From Solea solea (taxonomy: Eukaryota; Chordata; Actinopteri; Pleuronectiformes; Soleidae), in NCBI RefSeq assembly GCF_958295425.1, contig NC_081134.1, positions 3,996,054 through 4,060,053 on the forward strand: a DNA stretch of 64,000 bases, in the 5' to 3' direction. Every line of letters begins with the position of its first letter. Within the stretch, counting starts at the first letter, position 1. Under the pieces are notes generated by a model that saw only the letters and a program-made list of their open reading frames with translations, was not told the origin of the DNA and ran no database searches. Below, one piece after another: positions 15,701 to 26,607 of this stretch. The position numbers and the translations under genes were made by a program.

Positions 15701-18700
15701 CGAGAGTAATGGTACGGTTCGGGTGGAGCTAGACCCACAACAGTCAGCTGAAAAGCGTCCCTCCCTTGTGACCGGTGTTTCTTCAATGCCCGCAGTCTAT
15801 TTTCTTACAAAGCTTAACATAACAGCCACAAACCGAGCAGTAAAAAGACGAGCTGGTCACACACCGTTGTCAAAGCACCGGTAAAACATCACGCTACGTA
15901 TCTCGCCGATGCGGCCATCCAGCCTACTAGTACAGTAAAGGTATTATTCTCAGTTGAAACGCAAGCCTTACTGTTCCAAACCATACCGGACTGTACCAAC
16001 CTGAACTGTACTATTATGGAAACATGCCTTTTGAGGATGTATTGTTATCCAATGTGCCAATACACTGCAATGTACCCATAGCAACTAGATGAGCGGAATT
16101 TTTTTGGGAGTAATAGGACTTTAAATCGAATTGTCTACGTACGTTAGTCCAACTAAGAATAGACTAATATGTTTACATGATACACTCAAACACTGAACTA
16201 TTGTCTTAGTCTGAATAACATTTTTAACAAGCATACATGACTGACCATCACTACTCACTTCTCACAGTGTTCCTACCCACTCAGTAAAGATACACATAGT
16301 ACAAGAACGGATGTTCAGGCACAGAGTCAAATTCTCCCTGTTACATGCCAAAGAGCCATCAAAAATATTTTATAGCGGTTATTTTTAGGTTGCATTGTGT
16401 TGCTTTAATTGGTCAGCCAGTAACCAGGGTAAGCAAGTCAACATGGCATTTCAGATAAATACATGATATATCTGATCGTGTGACAGGCTAATATGGCCAA
16501 AAAAAATGGTCAATATCGATAAATGTCAGTTAATTAACTTCCTGTGTGCAGTGTGGCAATGTCACTGGGCGACAACGAGCTAAAGTAGTAGGCTGTCACT
16601 TTTCTGTCACTGGAGCTAACAGCTAAGCTAGCAGGTGAGTCGGCAGATTTGTTCCTTACTTTGTCGTCGACAGAGAAGACGCCAAAAAGCTCCCACACAC
16701 AGTTTTTCAGACGCTTTGTTGTCGTCAACGTGTTCATTAAGAAGTTAGCTGTTCTGAGAACCACAAAACACCACTATCTTTTTTGATAAAGCGGTAGAAA
16801 ATGGATGGATTTGAAGTTAGTCTAAATATCCAAGCTGCGCTCACTGCACCCTCTGCTGGACCATGTGTGTGACGCAGTGTGATGAGCATCTAGGCTGCAT
16901 ATTTAAACTTCCCCACTTAACTTCTTCACCCCACGGAGTGGAAGTGAAGTATTATATTTGGTGGCTCTGTGTGTGTGTGTGTGTCTGTGTTTCCGCACTT
17001 CCTTGCAATATGAGCAACAGAGGCCCAGGCAATCTTCAATAGACATTTTCTGTTCGTTTACAGACCAAGCAAGCACTCAATTAATCGAGGAAATAGATGA
17101 ATCGATTATAAAGATAATTGTTAGTTGCAGCCCTATTTTAAAGGGTTAGTCTTAAAGAGCAGCAAAACAACAAAGACGCAGAAAAAACGTTTCGCAAATT
17201 CGAGTATGTTCATCATTATTATATACTGAACCTACCAGTGATGTGTGGTCAGGGGAGGCAGGGGAGGCTCTCATGACAAGTAAAATACTAACAATGATAA
17301 AAGAAAATAAAATTTTCCACTTGACTGTTCTAAAAAACAGTTTTCTGTATGATTTCAACATTTCTATGGTTAAAATCTCTGAATTTTACGCATTTCCTGT
17401 TCAAATACACGGGAGAACGGTGAGGTGAGACAGTGATGAGCTCACCTCTGACAGCACTGTGCCTCACACACTGACTGACACTGGCAGTTGGCACATGCCC
17501 ATTGCTGCCTTTCTTTATATCGCCAATATACATGTTTGATCATACATGTACTACACATGCTGATGTCTGTCTAATATATTAAATGAATGCGTGTGACTGA
17601 TTTAGTTTTTCTGATCAGCCTTAATGTGCAGTGAATATTCACAGGGTGAGGCCTTAGTACCATGCCGCACTGATAGGGGGCAGTGCTGAGCGTGTGTGGC
17701 ACAGCTCATCGCTGCCTCACCCCATCGATCTCCCATGTATTTGAACTGGAAATGCGTAAATTCAGCGATTTTTACCATAGAAATGTTGAAATACATACAA
17801 AAAACTAGGAGATATCCTTGGAGAAGGATAGATGCATGGACTTACAATATATATACATATAAAGGTAAGACCATGTACGATTTAGAATTTTAAATAAAAA
17901 AGACATTTGAATATTAAAAAATCAAATTTGACCTTATATTAATAAATGTTCTTTTATTTTTCCTTCCTATCGTAGTGTTGAACAGTACAGAATTGATTAA
18001 AGCATAATTAAAAGCTTTTAAAACAACTTCATGTTTCAATTAAGGTCAAAATTGAAATATAAGCTTCTATTTATGTTCATATTTGTACATCTGACAAGTG
18101 CCTCACCAGTCATGGACCTCACTGCACGTCACTGGAACCTACGTTATATTGCTAATAAAGAAAATGATATCGCAATATATATATTTTTTGCATTATTACA
18201 TTCCCAGCCCTGTCTCATAGAGGATGTAATCTAAGTATCAAGTGAGGTGTCAACGTATTGGTGGAGACAAAAAAAAGGTATCAAACTAAGTTCTGTGAAG
18301 GATTATAATCTTAACAGGAAAGATTCTCGTGTAATTCTCTCTTGTGTAGGGTGTGGTGAGCTGTATGCCAGTGTAGGAGAGAAACAAACAGAGGGTGGAT
18401 GTGAGGACATGAGGTGGGTGTGTGTGTGTGTGTGTGTGTGTAGTGAAAAATATGGGAGATTGAGGTTGAGTGCAGTACACAGAGGTTGAGGTTCCTACCC
18501 AGATGGCAGCTGTTAACTTTGCTCACACGCACAGCTGATTAGAAACACATTGAGTCTGGGGCCGCACGCACACACATGCACACAGAGATGCACACGCATA
18601 CACACAAACACACACACATGCAAATGTACCAAGTAAGAAAAATGCACACAATCAGATGCGCAAAAAACAAACACACAATAAAAATATCCTTGTGCTCACA

Positions 18701-19026
18701 TGCAAGCTCTCTCTCTCTCTCACACACACACAAACACACACATGCAGGTTTACACTGGTATTCTTGTAAATACATGGTATTGACTTCCATTCATTTAGAC
18801 GACATAATCAAAGCCTAACACCTAACCTTAAGTATAAGTAGGTAAAGCGTAACCCTAACCTTTTTTCTCAGAGTCTCAGAAATGAGGTTCTGCCTCATTA
18901 GGACCAGACTTTGGTCCCTACAAGGAGTACTGGTCCAGAGAAAGTCAGTGTTTATACAAGGAAAGGTCCTAAAGAGGTAACAAAAATGAGTATATACACA
19001 CACACACACACACACAGAGAGAGAGT

Positions 19027-19080
<54 letters not shown>

Positions 19081-20108
19081 TTTGTACAGCTATTCTTGAT
19101 AGGACACTGTATTGACTTTCATTCATTTGGACAGCCAATATGATATATTTAGTATTGCATCGGTTCAAAATCAGCCAAGTCAAGATATCGATATCATGAA
19201 AAGGAAATCTGGTAGATGGAAAAGTCGAATATAACATCAAAGGCTGTAAAGAGACACATGTCACATCGTTGGAACTGATTGTGAGTGACAGATGCAGATG
19301 TTTGTCATAAAGCAGTGCTTCTCAAACTTTTTATACCAAATACCAAATGAGAAAATACTGCGCTCACGAAGTAAAATCATTACCTCCAACATTAACATAC
19401 AGTGGCCGAGAAAAGTCAGCTACGGACGCAGATTTATTCCCAATAAGATTATTTGCTCTCTCATCCTCCTCCTCTTCCTCACATATACTTCACACACTGG
19501 TGTAGGGAAATTAGATTAATTTGGTCAAAATTCCTCAGCTCCACTCTGACCACATACCCTGGTAAATACAGAAGAACAGTATTTCTGATTTTCTAAAGTA
19601 CCACCAGAGGAAGCTCACGTACCACCGGTGGTACATGTACCACAGTTTGAGAACCACGCCAGACTGAACGTATTGGAATGATATCGGTATCCACTTAACA
19701 GTAATCCGAATCACAATTAGTTAAATCTAACCCCTTAACCTACCCACAATTCACTTCATAATCCTAACTTCAGCCTCATTTAAACCAGGCTAAACCGAGG
19801 TCCACTGGTCCTGACAAGATTAGAGTCCGGTTCCCATGCGTTTTAAACCCGTTCTATCTCCTGCTCACTTTTACTTTGTAATAAAAACGTGTCTGACCCA
19901 GGCTGCTGCTGCTGCCGCTGTTGCCGGCGGACGAGTCCAGGCGCAGCGGGGCGCCCTCACTTTCCTCTCCGGGTCCGGAGTTTATCTCCGGTTCGGTCGC
20001 GAGCACCGGCTCCGGCCCCCGGTCCTGCCGCGGCGGCGGGTCCTCCTCAAACACCAGCTTGAACTCGAACTCGCCCTCCTCCCAGCCCGAACCCGGCGCG
20101 GCCCCCAT
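745..20108 (-). CDS. nfatc4: Nuclear factor of activated T cells, cytoplasmic 4 (calcineurin-regulated Rel-type transcription factor)
   Basis: Coding exons in transcript order: 20108-19898, 11035-10869, 7877-7365, 7277-7102, 6733-6571, 5245-5145, 4921-4820, 4363-4188, 4095-3955, 3678-3623, 3498-3372, 2495-1770, 815-745. All introns are GT-AG and phases join, giving 2730 nt (909 aa; human about 902). The start at 20108 is chosen because MGAA then [10 protein letters not shown] matches the NFATC4 N-terminus. Visible parts: calcineurin-docking motif PSIQIT (136-141); Ser-Pro-rich regulatory region with [16 protein letters not shown] (about 189-204); basic KKRR (239-242); SRRGS; Rel-homology domain from about 357 ([30 protein letters not shown]) to about 536; IPT/TIG domain about 540-645; Pro/Ser-rich transactivation tail. 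By family knowledge it is dephosphorylated by calcineurin after Ca2+ entry, moves to the nucleus and often partners AP-1. Skipping the last splice (reading past 1770) would end the protein at 1756. Intron 1 spans 8.9 kb. Confidence 0.96.
3738..3860. mobile_element. hAT-type MITE fragment (TGGTTCTCAAAC family) in nfatc4 intron 9
   Basis: The segment starts 'gtggttctcaaac' and continues 'gtaccaccagtggtatgc' and 'gtgtgtgaagtatatgcgag'. It shares these with the longer copies at 19308-19660, 27223-27550 and 59612-59817. The terminal motif resembles hAT-family inverted repeats. No intact element or transposase. Confidence 0.55.
4437..4670 (-). repeat. Dispersed repeat copy with (CA)n in nfatc4 intron 7
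   Basis: Inverted copy of the repeat seen at 223-411, here with the longer half ('catgtttttggacatgtggg'). A (CA)n microsatellite at 4594-4619 sits inside it. Confidence 0.65.
8190..8285 (+). repeat. Short fragment of the same dispersed repeat
   Basis: The core 'tgctgggattggctccag' and the tail 'ggataagtagtagaaaattg' match the repeat at 223-411. The rest of the surrounding intron (7.9-10.0 kb) is AT-rich with no exon signals that I can support. Confidence 0.55.
10018..10360 (+). mobile_element. LINE (L1-like) ORF2 C-terminal fragment in nfatc4 intron 2
   Basis: An 81-codon open segment (10045-10290) begins MFWHCTIL and includes [16 protein letters not shown] and [11 protein letters not shown]. 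The HMFWHC-type motif and downstream helices resemble the C-terminal end of fish L1-type reverse transcriptase ORF2. It is truncated at the 5' side and is a fossil copy. Family assignment is from pattern memory. Confidence 0.55.
10438..10660 (-). repeat. Dispersed repeat copy with poly-C/(CA)n
   Basis: Inverted copy of the 223-411 family, containing 'ctgcatgtttttggactgtg'. A C-run (10581-10591) leads directly into (CA)n to 10617. Confidence 0.65.
12418..12575 (-). repeat. Dispersed repeat with (CACAGA)n microsatellite; inverted partner at 16925-17025
   Basis: Sequence around 'ggcctctgttgctcat' and 'cagtcccactccgtagg' reappears inverted at 16925-17025. Between them here is a CA/GACA-rich tandem tract (about 12462-12520). 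Both lie in nfatc4 intron 1. Confidence 0.6.
16925..17025 (+). repeat. Inverted partner of the 12418-12575 repeat
   Basis: Contains 'ccacggagtggaagtgaag', a (TG)n stretch, then 'gagcaacagaggcc': the same modules as 12418-12575 in opposite orientation. Confidence 0.6.
17228..18150. mobile_element. Foldback (nested inverted-repeat) element in nfatc4 intron 1
   Basis: Inner arms 17345-17480 and 17655-17795 are inverted copies. 'atttctatggttaaaatc' and 'acgcatttcctgttcaaata' on the left match the reverse complement of the right arm. The outer ends ('ccagtgatgtgtggtc' near 17235; 'cactgcacgtcactgg' near 18120-18135) are also related in inverse orientation. The right half carries about 250 bp that the left half lacks. 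No coding capacity. This looks like a non-autonomous DNA element. Confidence 0.6.
18566..18745. repeat. CA-rich microsatellite cluster
   Basis: Interrupted (CA)n/(CT)n tracts run through this part of nfatc4 intron 1. Open frames here are low-complexity artefacts. Confidence 0.8.
18996..19076. repeat. (CA)n-(GA)n compound microsatellite
   Basis: A CA tract (18996-19015) passes directly into about 60 bp of GA repeat. Confidence 0.9.
19308..19660. mobile_element. hAT-type MITE copy in nfatc4 intron 1
   Basis: Begins 'cagtgcttctcaaac' and ends 'gtttgagaaccac', an inverted terminal pair typical of hAT-family MITEs. The interior shares 'aaaagtcagctacggac' with the copy at 59612. No target duplication is obvious. 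Confidence 0.65.
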
Positions 20109-21480
20109 CGCCTTCCGGCTCCAATAAGGACGAGATAGAGACACTTTGATAGAATTCTGTCTCCCTTCCTATGAACCTTTAACGTCTTTTCATAAAAAAG
20201 CGATCCCTCCTAGAAGTGCATGTCATTGCGCAAAACCTCCGCGCTTCTGTAGAAAAAAAAGAAGCTTTTTTGGGGTTGAACTTTTCCACGCAACGGTCGG
20301 TTGAAACTTTTCCAGTCTTGATGAACTTCAGGATTTAGTCTCTCAGAGTCTTTTCCAAAGACACTTTTCCCAGAGAGAGTCGACTCCTTCCTTCTGGCTC
20401 CATCTCTCTCTCTTCAGGACAGAGAGACAGAGAGGGGGATAGAGAGAGAGAGAGAGAGAGAGTGAGGGGGAAAAAGTTTATCAAATATTTTTGTCGTCCT
20501 TTACCCTTAATTGCCTTTGGGTGGGTTTCCCAACTCCAGTTGGTCCGTTACTCATTTCCCATAGGGTCTAATCCCTGTCAGTCATGACCCCCTCCTCCCT
20601 CCTCTGCCCCCTCCTCACTCACTCACTCACTCCCTCCCTCTCTCCTTCTCTCCCTCACTCACTCACTCTGGAGTTTTTCACTTTAAGCCAAGCTCACTAA
20701 ATATTTCCCTTATTTCACCAGTTCCCTGCAAACTTGGCTCCGCGACCCACCCCCTCCTTTATTTCCCCATCTTATTTATTCATAATTCTGCTGCCTTTTT
20801 CCTCGGTCGTCATATCTCCCTCCACCGCTTTACGCATTTTTACAAACAACCACATGTGATTATTATTCCACTCATGAGCAGCAGGAGTCATGGTCAGCAG
20901 CTGAAACGCTGCCGTTAAAGGCCCCGGCAGCTCTGACCACCAAGGCTGTGATGTTAACTGTCACTTACTGCTCATAAGAAGGACTATTTCCTGTGGCCAT
21001 GAACGCTTGCTCTACTCTACACCCCCCCCTTTGGTTGTCACTCTTCCCTCTCCTCCCCTTTCTTCTTCTTCTATTTTTTTCTCTTTACCCCACTCCTCCT
21101 TCCTCATCCCTCCTTTCCCCCCCCACATCTCCCCTTCCCCTCCCTTTCTCCCTACCACAGATCTGTTTCTCATTATCCACTGTAGTCTGCTCTCTGTCTG
21201 AGTCAGGAGACGAAAAACTTAAATAAACACACTCTCTCTGGCTCTCTCCGCCTCGGTCCCCTAGCCTTATTCCTCCTCCTATACCCCCTCCTCCTCCTCT
21301 TCTGTGTCTCTCTATCCTCCTTCCTTCCTCGCCCTCCTTTGGTTCTCACAACCATCAGGCAGTTGGGGCAGGAGCATGTCGTAGTGCAGCGTAAACTGGG
21401 GCCTTGTTTCACTCTCCCTGTCATCCTCTTGGGGTTGTGTGGGCCAGGCCTTTGGTCCTGGACTTATCTCAACATGTTAC
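20109..21480 (-). promoter_or_regulatory. nfatc4: Presumed 5'UTR/promoter region of nfatc4 with long polypyrimidine tracts
   Basis: This region lies directly upstream of the nfatc4 start codon, next to GC-rich exon 1. It holds a (GA)n tract (20441-20462), a C/T-only-like stretch at about 20583-20690 and further pyrimidine-rich runs at about 21045-21170 and 21230-21330. No TATA box was clear. The transcription start cannot be placed from sequence alone. Confidence 0.5.
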
Positions 21481-22089
21481 AGTGCGGTCGAGGAAAGGGG
21501 AAAAAGTGCTACCAGTAGGGCTGACGCATGATATCAAGGCCCAAAACATGACATGACAAACTCATGACCACCACCATCATTGCATCTCAAAATGGCTTCC
21601 CTTTATATTCTTATGAGGTATTTTTAAACCAGTGGTTAAGTATATATTTAGACTAAATTTCGGCCTGTATTGGCTATGACTACTCGAAAACCCTCGTAAC
21701 AGGATTCAAAATATAACTGACAAAATCTACATCCTTCAAAGACATTACTGAATGAGACTCCTCAGGGAAATTATTTTGTGAATTAAGTGAGAAATAAAGT
21801 AGGAGCATTCTTGCATTTGCAGCAAGAAGACCCAGGTGTGTGACACGGTCTGAACTAGGGGCTTTCTGCATGTTTTCCCCATGTGTGCGTGGGTTTTCAA
21901 AAAAACCTTTGAGAAGTCTGGCAACATGATCTTAAAATTATATCGAATTCAATCATGATATCTCAATAAACATGTGAGCTTGTTTGTTTACTGTATTGCA
22001 CGGTTTCTTTTGTTGTTGCTATGCTTTTATGTCTGTTTGTTTATGTCTGGGACTATGGATGGAAATTAGCATTGTGCTAAATCCAGCAT

Positions 22090-22325
22090 ACAGTGTCCTC
22101 CAAAAGTATTGGAACAGTGAGGCCAATTCCTTTATTTTTGCCATAGACTGAAAACATGTGGGTTTGGCATCAAAAGATGAATATGAGACAAAAGATGAAC
22201 ATTTCAGCTTTTACATCTGGATCTGATATACACAACATAGAAGATAGCACCTTTTGTGTGAACCCACCCATTTTTCATGTGAGTGAAAGTATTGGAACAT
22301 GTGACTGACAGGTGTGTTGTGTTGC
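22090..22325. mobile_element. Tc1/mariner-like terminal fragment
   Basis: 'acagtgtcctccaaaag' followed by 'tattggaacagtgaggcc' is the type of end seen in fish Tc1/mariner elements. 'gaaagtattggaacatg' recurs at 22287 in a shortened copy. No transposase reading frame remains. Confidence 0.55.
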
Positions 22326-22354
22326 CCAATTATTTCCTATTACATGGTTTACAT

Positions 22355-22560
22355 GGCCACATGTGGCCCGCGGGCTGTGAGTTTGAGACTCTCTAGATTG
22401 ACCATTGGTGTGAGTGTGAGAGTGGGCAGTTGTTTGTTGATATGTGACCCTGTCATGGACTGGGGACCTGTCCAGAGTGAACCGTGCCTTTTGCCCTATG
22501 TCAGCTGGGATTTGCACCAGCACCTTCTTAAAACAGTAGAAGATGGATGGACGGCTGAAG
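22355..22560 (+). repeat. hAT-like end plus dispersed repeat copy
   Basis: 'ggccacatgtggcccgcggg' (22354-22373) is the end motif of the MITE family seen complete at 51045-51516. It is followed by a plus-strand copy of the 223-411 repeat ('gccctatgtcagctggga'). Confidence 0.6.
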
Positions 22561-23219
22561 TGAGAAATAGGCTCATTTTCCCATAGACTTCTAATCAAAC
22601 AAAGTCAGCAGAGTTGCCCTCTGTTAGCTACTGACTATGTTGTTACTTCTGGGTGACTACTGAATGTGGAGGTGTGTGTGTTTCCTCTGATGCAGAAACA
22701 ATAATGACTGAAATGCCTGTTGTAAGAAATACAAAGTGGAAAAACATGAAAATGCTTAGTTAAGTCAAATGTATGTCAAAACTAAAACTCAAAGCTAAAG
22801 CAAAATGGTTTAAAAAAAAAAAAACAGTTGTTATTTACTGGCTCACTTCCAAAAACGTCCATCACAAGCCTGCTTCAATCCTGAGTCTCATCTGGTGATA
22901 TGCTCTTTACCATCACCTCCACGTGAACTCACAGTTCTGTCACTGGTATGTTTTTTCAGGGAAAAACTACATGAGACAGTGAATTTACCACCACGTGTCT
23001 GAAATGCCTTTGAACAGTGACAACCTTGGAGATTTTGATTAAATCAGTATTTTTGCTGTTTAACATTTCACATCCCAGTCATCCTGCAAGTAACCTATAC
23101 TCATGGCAGCATCTGTAGCCCATTATGTGATATAGGTCAGCAGAAATGGTAACAAAGAAACGGGTGACAGAAAGTTGGCTCTCACTGCCTCTAGATGTGT
23201 AGGAGCAGACATAGATATA

Positions 23220-23291
23220 AATATATGAATATATATAGGAATATATATATATATACATGTATATATATATATATTGTTCCAAAACAACCAC

Positions 23292-23344
<53 letters not shown>

Positions 23345-23360
23345 CGTGGTTGTTTTGGAA
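23220..23360. repeat. (TA)n microsatellite with an 84-bp palindrome
   Basis: At 23277-23360, 'ttccaaaacaaccacg' on the left and 'cgtggttgttttggaa' on the right are perfect inverted arms around a pure TA/GTA core. The whole 84 bp can fold as one hairpin. Confidence 0.9.
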
Positions 23361-23631
23361 AAGTCAAGTTTCCTCTTCCACACTTCAACGTGGGGTCGGA
23401 TCCATCCACTGTTTTCAAAACCAGAGGTGTAAAGAGTGCTGAAATATTCTACTCAAGTAAAAGTACCACTATTTTGATAACAGTAAAAAGTACTGGTCTA
23501 AAAATGTACTCAAGTTTAAGTAAAAAAAAAAAAAAGGAGCTTGTTTAAAATTGACTTATTGACTTACAAGGTTTCTTGTGTCATGCAAAAAGGACAAAGG
23601 GACACACATTTCACATGAATTGTTTTTAATT

Positions 23632-23722
23632 CATTCACCTGTCCTCATCATTCATTCACCTGTCCTCATCCTATCCTCACCATTCACCTGTCCTCATCAT
23701 TCATTCACCTGTCCTCATCCTT
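23632..23722 (+). repeat. Short minisatellite built on 'cacctgtcctcatc'
   Basis: The words 'cacctgtcctcatc' and 'cattcattcacctg' repeat about five times with small length changes. Confidence 0.75.
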
Positions 23723-24099
23723 CACTGCCAAAGTTTCCGTTGCGTGAAAGTTTTATTTTATTTTATTTTTTTTAATTCAGGCGTGAAAGTAAAATGATTA
23801 ATTTTAAAAATGACTTTAAAAAGTAAAAGTACACCAAAAACCTACTCAATTATAGTAACATGGGTAAATGTTACTTTCCACCTCTGTTCAAAACATCTTT
23901 GGGTGTGAATGCAGTTGGTGTATAGGTTTGTATGGAAGGCCAAGCAATGGTGGATATTGAATTACAATAATTTGTTTTTCTTACAGTAGGTGAAAAGGTT
24001 TTGTGTTTGTAGACTTTTAATAGCGATTAAGCTGCAAGAGTTTTATTGAATCCTGATGTAAGGTGTAGAAGCTTGATATTTAATCTGAGAAACAAAACG

Positions 24100-24560
24100 A
24101 TTCTCAGTAGTTCAGGTTCAGAGCGTGTCTGGAAGCGGAAAGTTCACAGTGGTGGGAGGAGGGTGAGTGAAGCTGCAGCAGCACTGACGGCCTAGTAAAC
24201 TGTTTAAAGGACTGCTGCAGTGTGATGGATGAGAGCAACACTCAGGAAAGAACTGCTGGACTTCAAGTTTATGAGAGGAGGAGCAGGAGGTGGAGGAGGA
24301 GGAGAAAAGAGAGATCTCGTGGACGTCTTGCCCTCATGTGGTGAAAGAAGGAACTGTTGTACTGTAACTTTCCACAAACTTGTCCTCTTCCTCTTTAGCC
24401 CGAGGACACGGATTATCACAACCAGTAAGAAATGACTCATAACTTTATTTGAAACAAAGGGATTGATGTGATTCATTGAGTGAATTTTATTATTAAATAA
24501 GTATATATTTGATATATATATCAATATATATGTACTGTATATATATTTGATCATACAGTG
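24100..24560. other. Intergenic stretch, no supported gene
   Basis: Purine-rich sequence at 24260-24320 yields open frames with Gly/Arg runs, but there are no family matches or convincing splice sites. The remainder of 23.8-26.4 kb is AT-rich and carries the repeats listed separately. Confidence 0.5.
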
Positions 24561-25652
24561 TATCTAGAGGCGTGATATTCTGACGAGCACACACAGAGAA
24601 TTACTGTTTCAAAATAAATTGCAATTATAACACACTGTCTAAACAGCATGTAACATTGTAGTTAATACACCAACATAAACATTCACACTATCCAAAAATA
24701 CAGAAAAACAGGTAATAGAGATGCTGAAAATTAAGTACACAATAAGTATACAAAGTATTTATTAAGTGGCTATAATCTCTCTATAATCTGGTACCTCATT
24801 TCACCACATTTATATGGTGGAATATACAGTATTATTTCTTTGCTAAAGAAATAAATAAATATATATATATATACACTCTGACAGCATAGGTCTTTTTAGA
24901 GCAGTAAAATATAAGCTTAGGATTTCTGTGGAACCATAAAGATGAATGAACGGTCACGCATGGAGACATTTATTTGATCACGAGGGACAAAGACAGTCCT
25001 TTTATGGTTTGACTTCAATAGTGTTGGTACATTTTATAACATACAGTAATAATACTGTACAGTATATGGTGAGTAAACAGAACTAATCATGGACTGATGG
25101 TGTAAAAGAATGAAACTCACCAGTACGTGGTGTATAAATATGGGATAGTTTTGATACACTTATTTTGGGCTTTAGATAAAATGACATGGATATTCTGGAT
25201 AAGTACCGTTTATATTTAGTCTGGGTGTAAATCTATTTGAAGCCACTTGGTTATTGAAACAAGAATTCAACTTTTTGTTTCATGCTCAAAATTCATTATG
25301 CGTAACATGAGCTTAAACATAAGCGTGTTTGTTTGTTGTATTGTTTTTTTGTTTCTATGTTTTTAAGTCTGGGCATATGGATGGAAATTAGCATTATGCT
25401 TAATCCAGCATATTTACTGCAATTTATTGTATGTTCATTAATATGCACCCTCACATCCAAATGAACATTAATTTATTATTACGATGATATCTCAATAAAA
25501 TGTTGGTACATATGATTGATAGTTCACTAAACTTCAAAACAAAAGTGTTGGTGTTGATATGGAATGTTATATAGTTCACAATAAAAATGTTTTGATGATG
25601 ATTTATCACTCAAGATCATACAGAAATATCTCCCTTATGGCCCAGCACTTAT

Positions 25653-25895
25653 GCATGGCGCGGCACGGCGTGGCATGGCACGGCACGGCACGGCATGGCA
25701 CGGCACAGCACAGCGGGCACGGCACACACCTTTATTGGAAAGCAAGAAAAAACGTGGCGTGCCATGCCATCCAAGGCGAGGTGAGGCAAGTTATGCCAGG
25801 ACCATGTAGTGGAATAGCGGCATAAGTGGCGGGCCACATGAAATTGAGTGGAGGGCCACATGTGGCCCGCGTGGTGCGAGTTTGAGACCTCTGAT
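25653..25895. repeat. (GGCAC)n tandem next to a hAT-like MITE end
   Basis: Roughly 15 copies of a 5-bp GGCAC/GGCAT unit occupy 25653-25735. Downstream, 'ggccacatgtggcccgcg' (25855-25872) followed by 'gagtttgagacc' is the terminal region of the same MITE family as 51045-51516. Confidence 0.7.
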
Positions 25896-26439
25896 TTACA
25901 GTAAGAAACAGAATTAACAGGAGACAGAATATCACTGAACATGTGCATACAGTGTCTTTTACGAGAAGGATAATATTTCACTCAGTCCTTCAGCTTCAGC
26001 TTTGGGCTTTTCCACATGTCTCCACTTCTCCGCAGGCACCAGCATTCCTGTCAGTGTCAAAGGCTTGTACAAACTAGTGAGTGTGAGATTTATTGTGTTT
26101 TGCAAGCTGCATCTCAATTGCACATCTATGACAGGACTCATGCACATATCTGAATCACCTCCTCCTCCGTGTTACGCAACAGTCGTTGCCTCATAGAGAG
26201 TGAAAAGCGCCTGTGGAAACACAAATACGCACCTTGATAAGTGACATTTCTGGACATGGATATTTGTTTATACAAAAAATATACTATAATATATAATTAT
26301 GTATACATAATGTTGAATCTACTTCACACATATCACTGAGAAATAAGAGTGTTCATTTATGGATAAGAGTATAGAGAACAAGGAGACAGGGAGGGGGACA
26401 CGCCTCTGTGCATCCCTTTCTCTAACCACAGCATGTTGC

Positions 26440-26607
26440 AGCCTGCGGGGAAGCAGGATGTGATTCAGTTTATCTTGGACTGAGACAACAGAGACTTTAC
26501 ACCAGTGAGAGGCAGACAGTGGGAGAGGACAGAGCGCAGGGCAACACTGGGGATATCGGAATCTGACACACACAACACAGAAAGTCCACACTACGTCCTG
26601 GAAAAAG
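26440..26607 (+). other. Possible 5' non-coding exon of ltb4r
   Basis: GC-balanced sequence unlike its AT-rich surroundings ends at a good donor (AAAAAG then GTCAGT at 26608). The coding exon of ltb4r is preceded by a strong acceptor (ttctttcag, ending 30355), so an upstream UTR exon must exist. This is only a candidate for it. Confidence 0.2.

Noticed and set aside
20109..20144. Twelve-codon N-terminal extension of nfatc4 exon 1 (Met at 20144)
   Set aside because: The NFATC4 family starts at MGAA..., which corresponds to the Met at 20108. The upstream Met lies in presumed 5'UTR.
23195..23548. Open frames of Tyr/Ile repeats on both strands
   Set aside because: Produced by the TA-rich palindrome; no start context, splice sites or homology.
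24229..24435. Plus-strand frame with Gly and Arg runs
   Set aside because: Low-complexity GGAGGA sequence; no homology, and overlapping frames on the other strand are equally open.
26319..26591. 90-codon minus-strand frame rich in Cys/Leu/Pro
   Set aside because: No recognisable domain; overlaps the candidate ltb4r 5'UTR exon and looks like chance openness.
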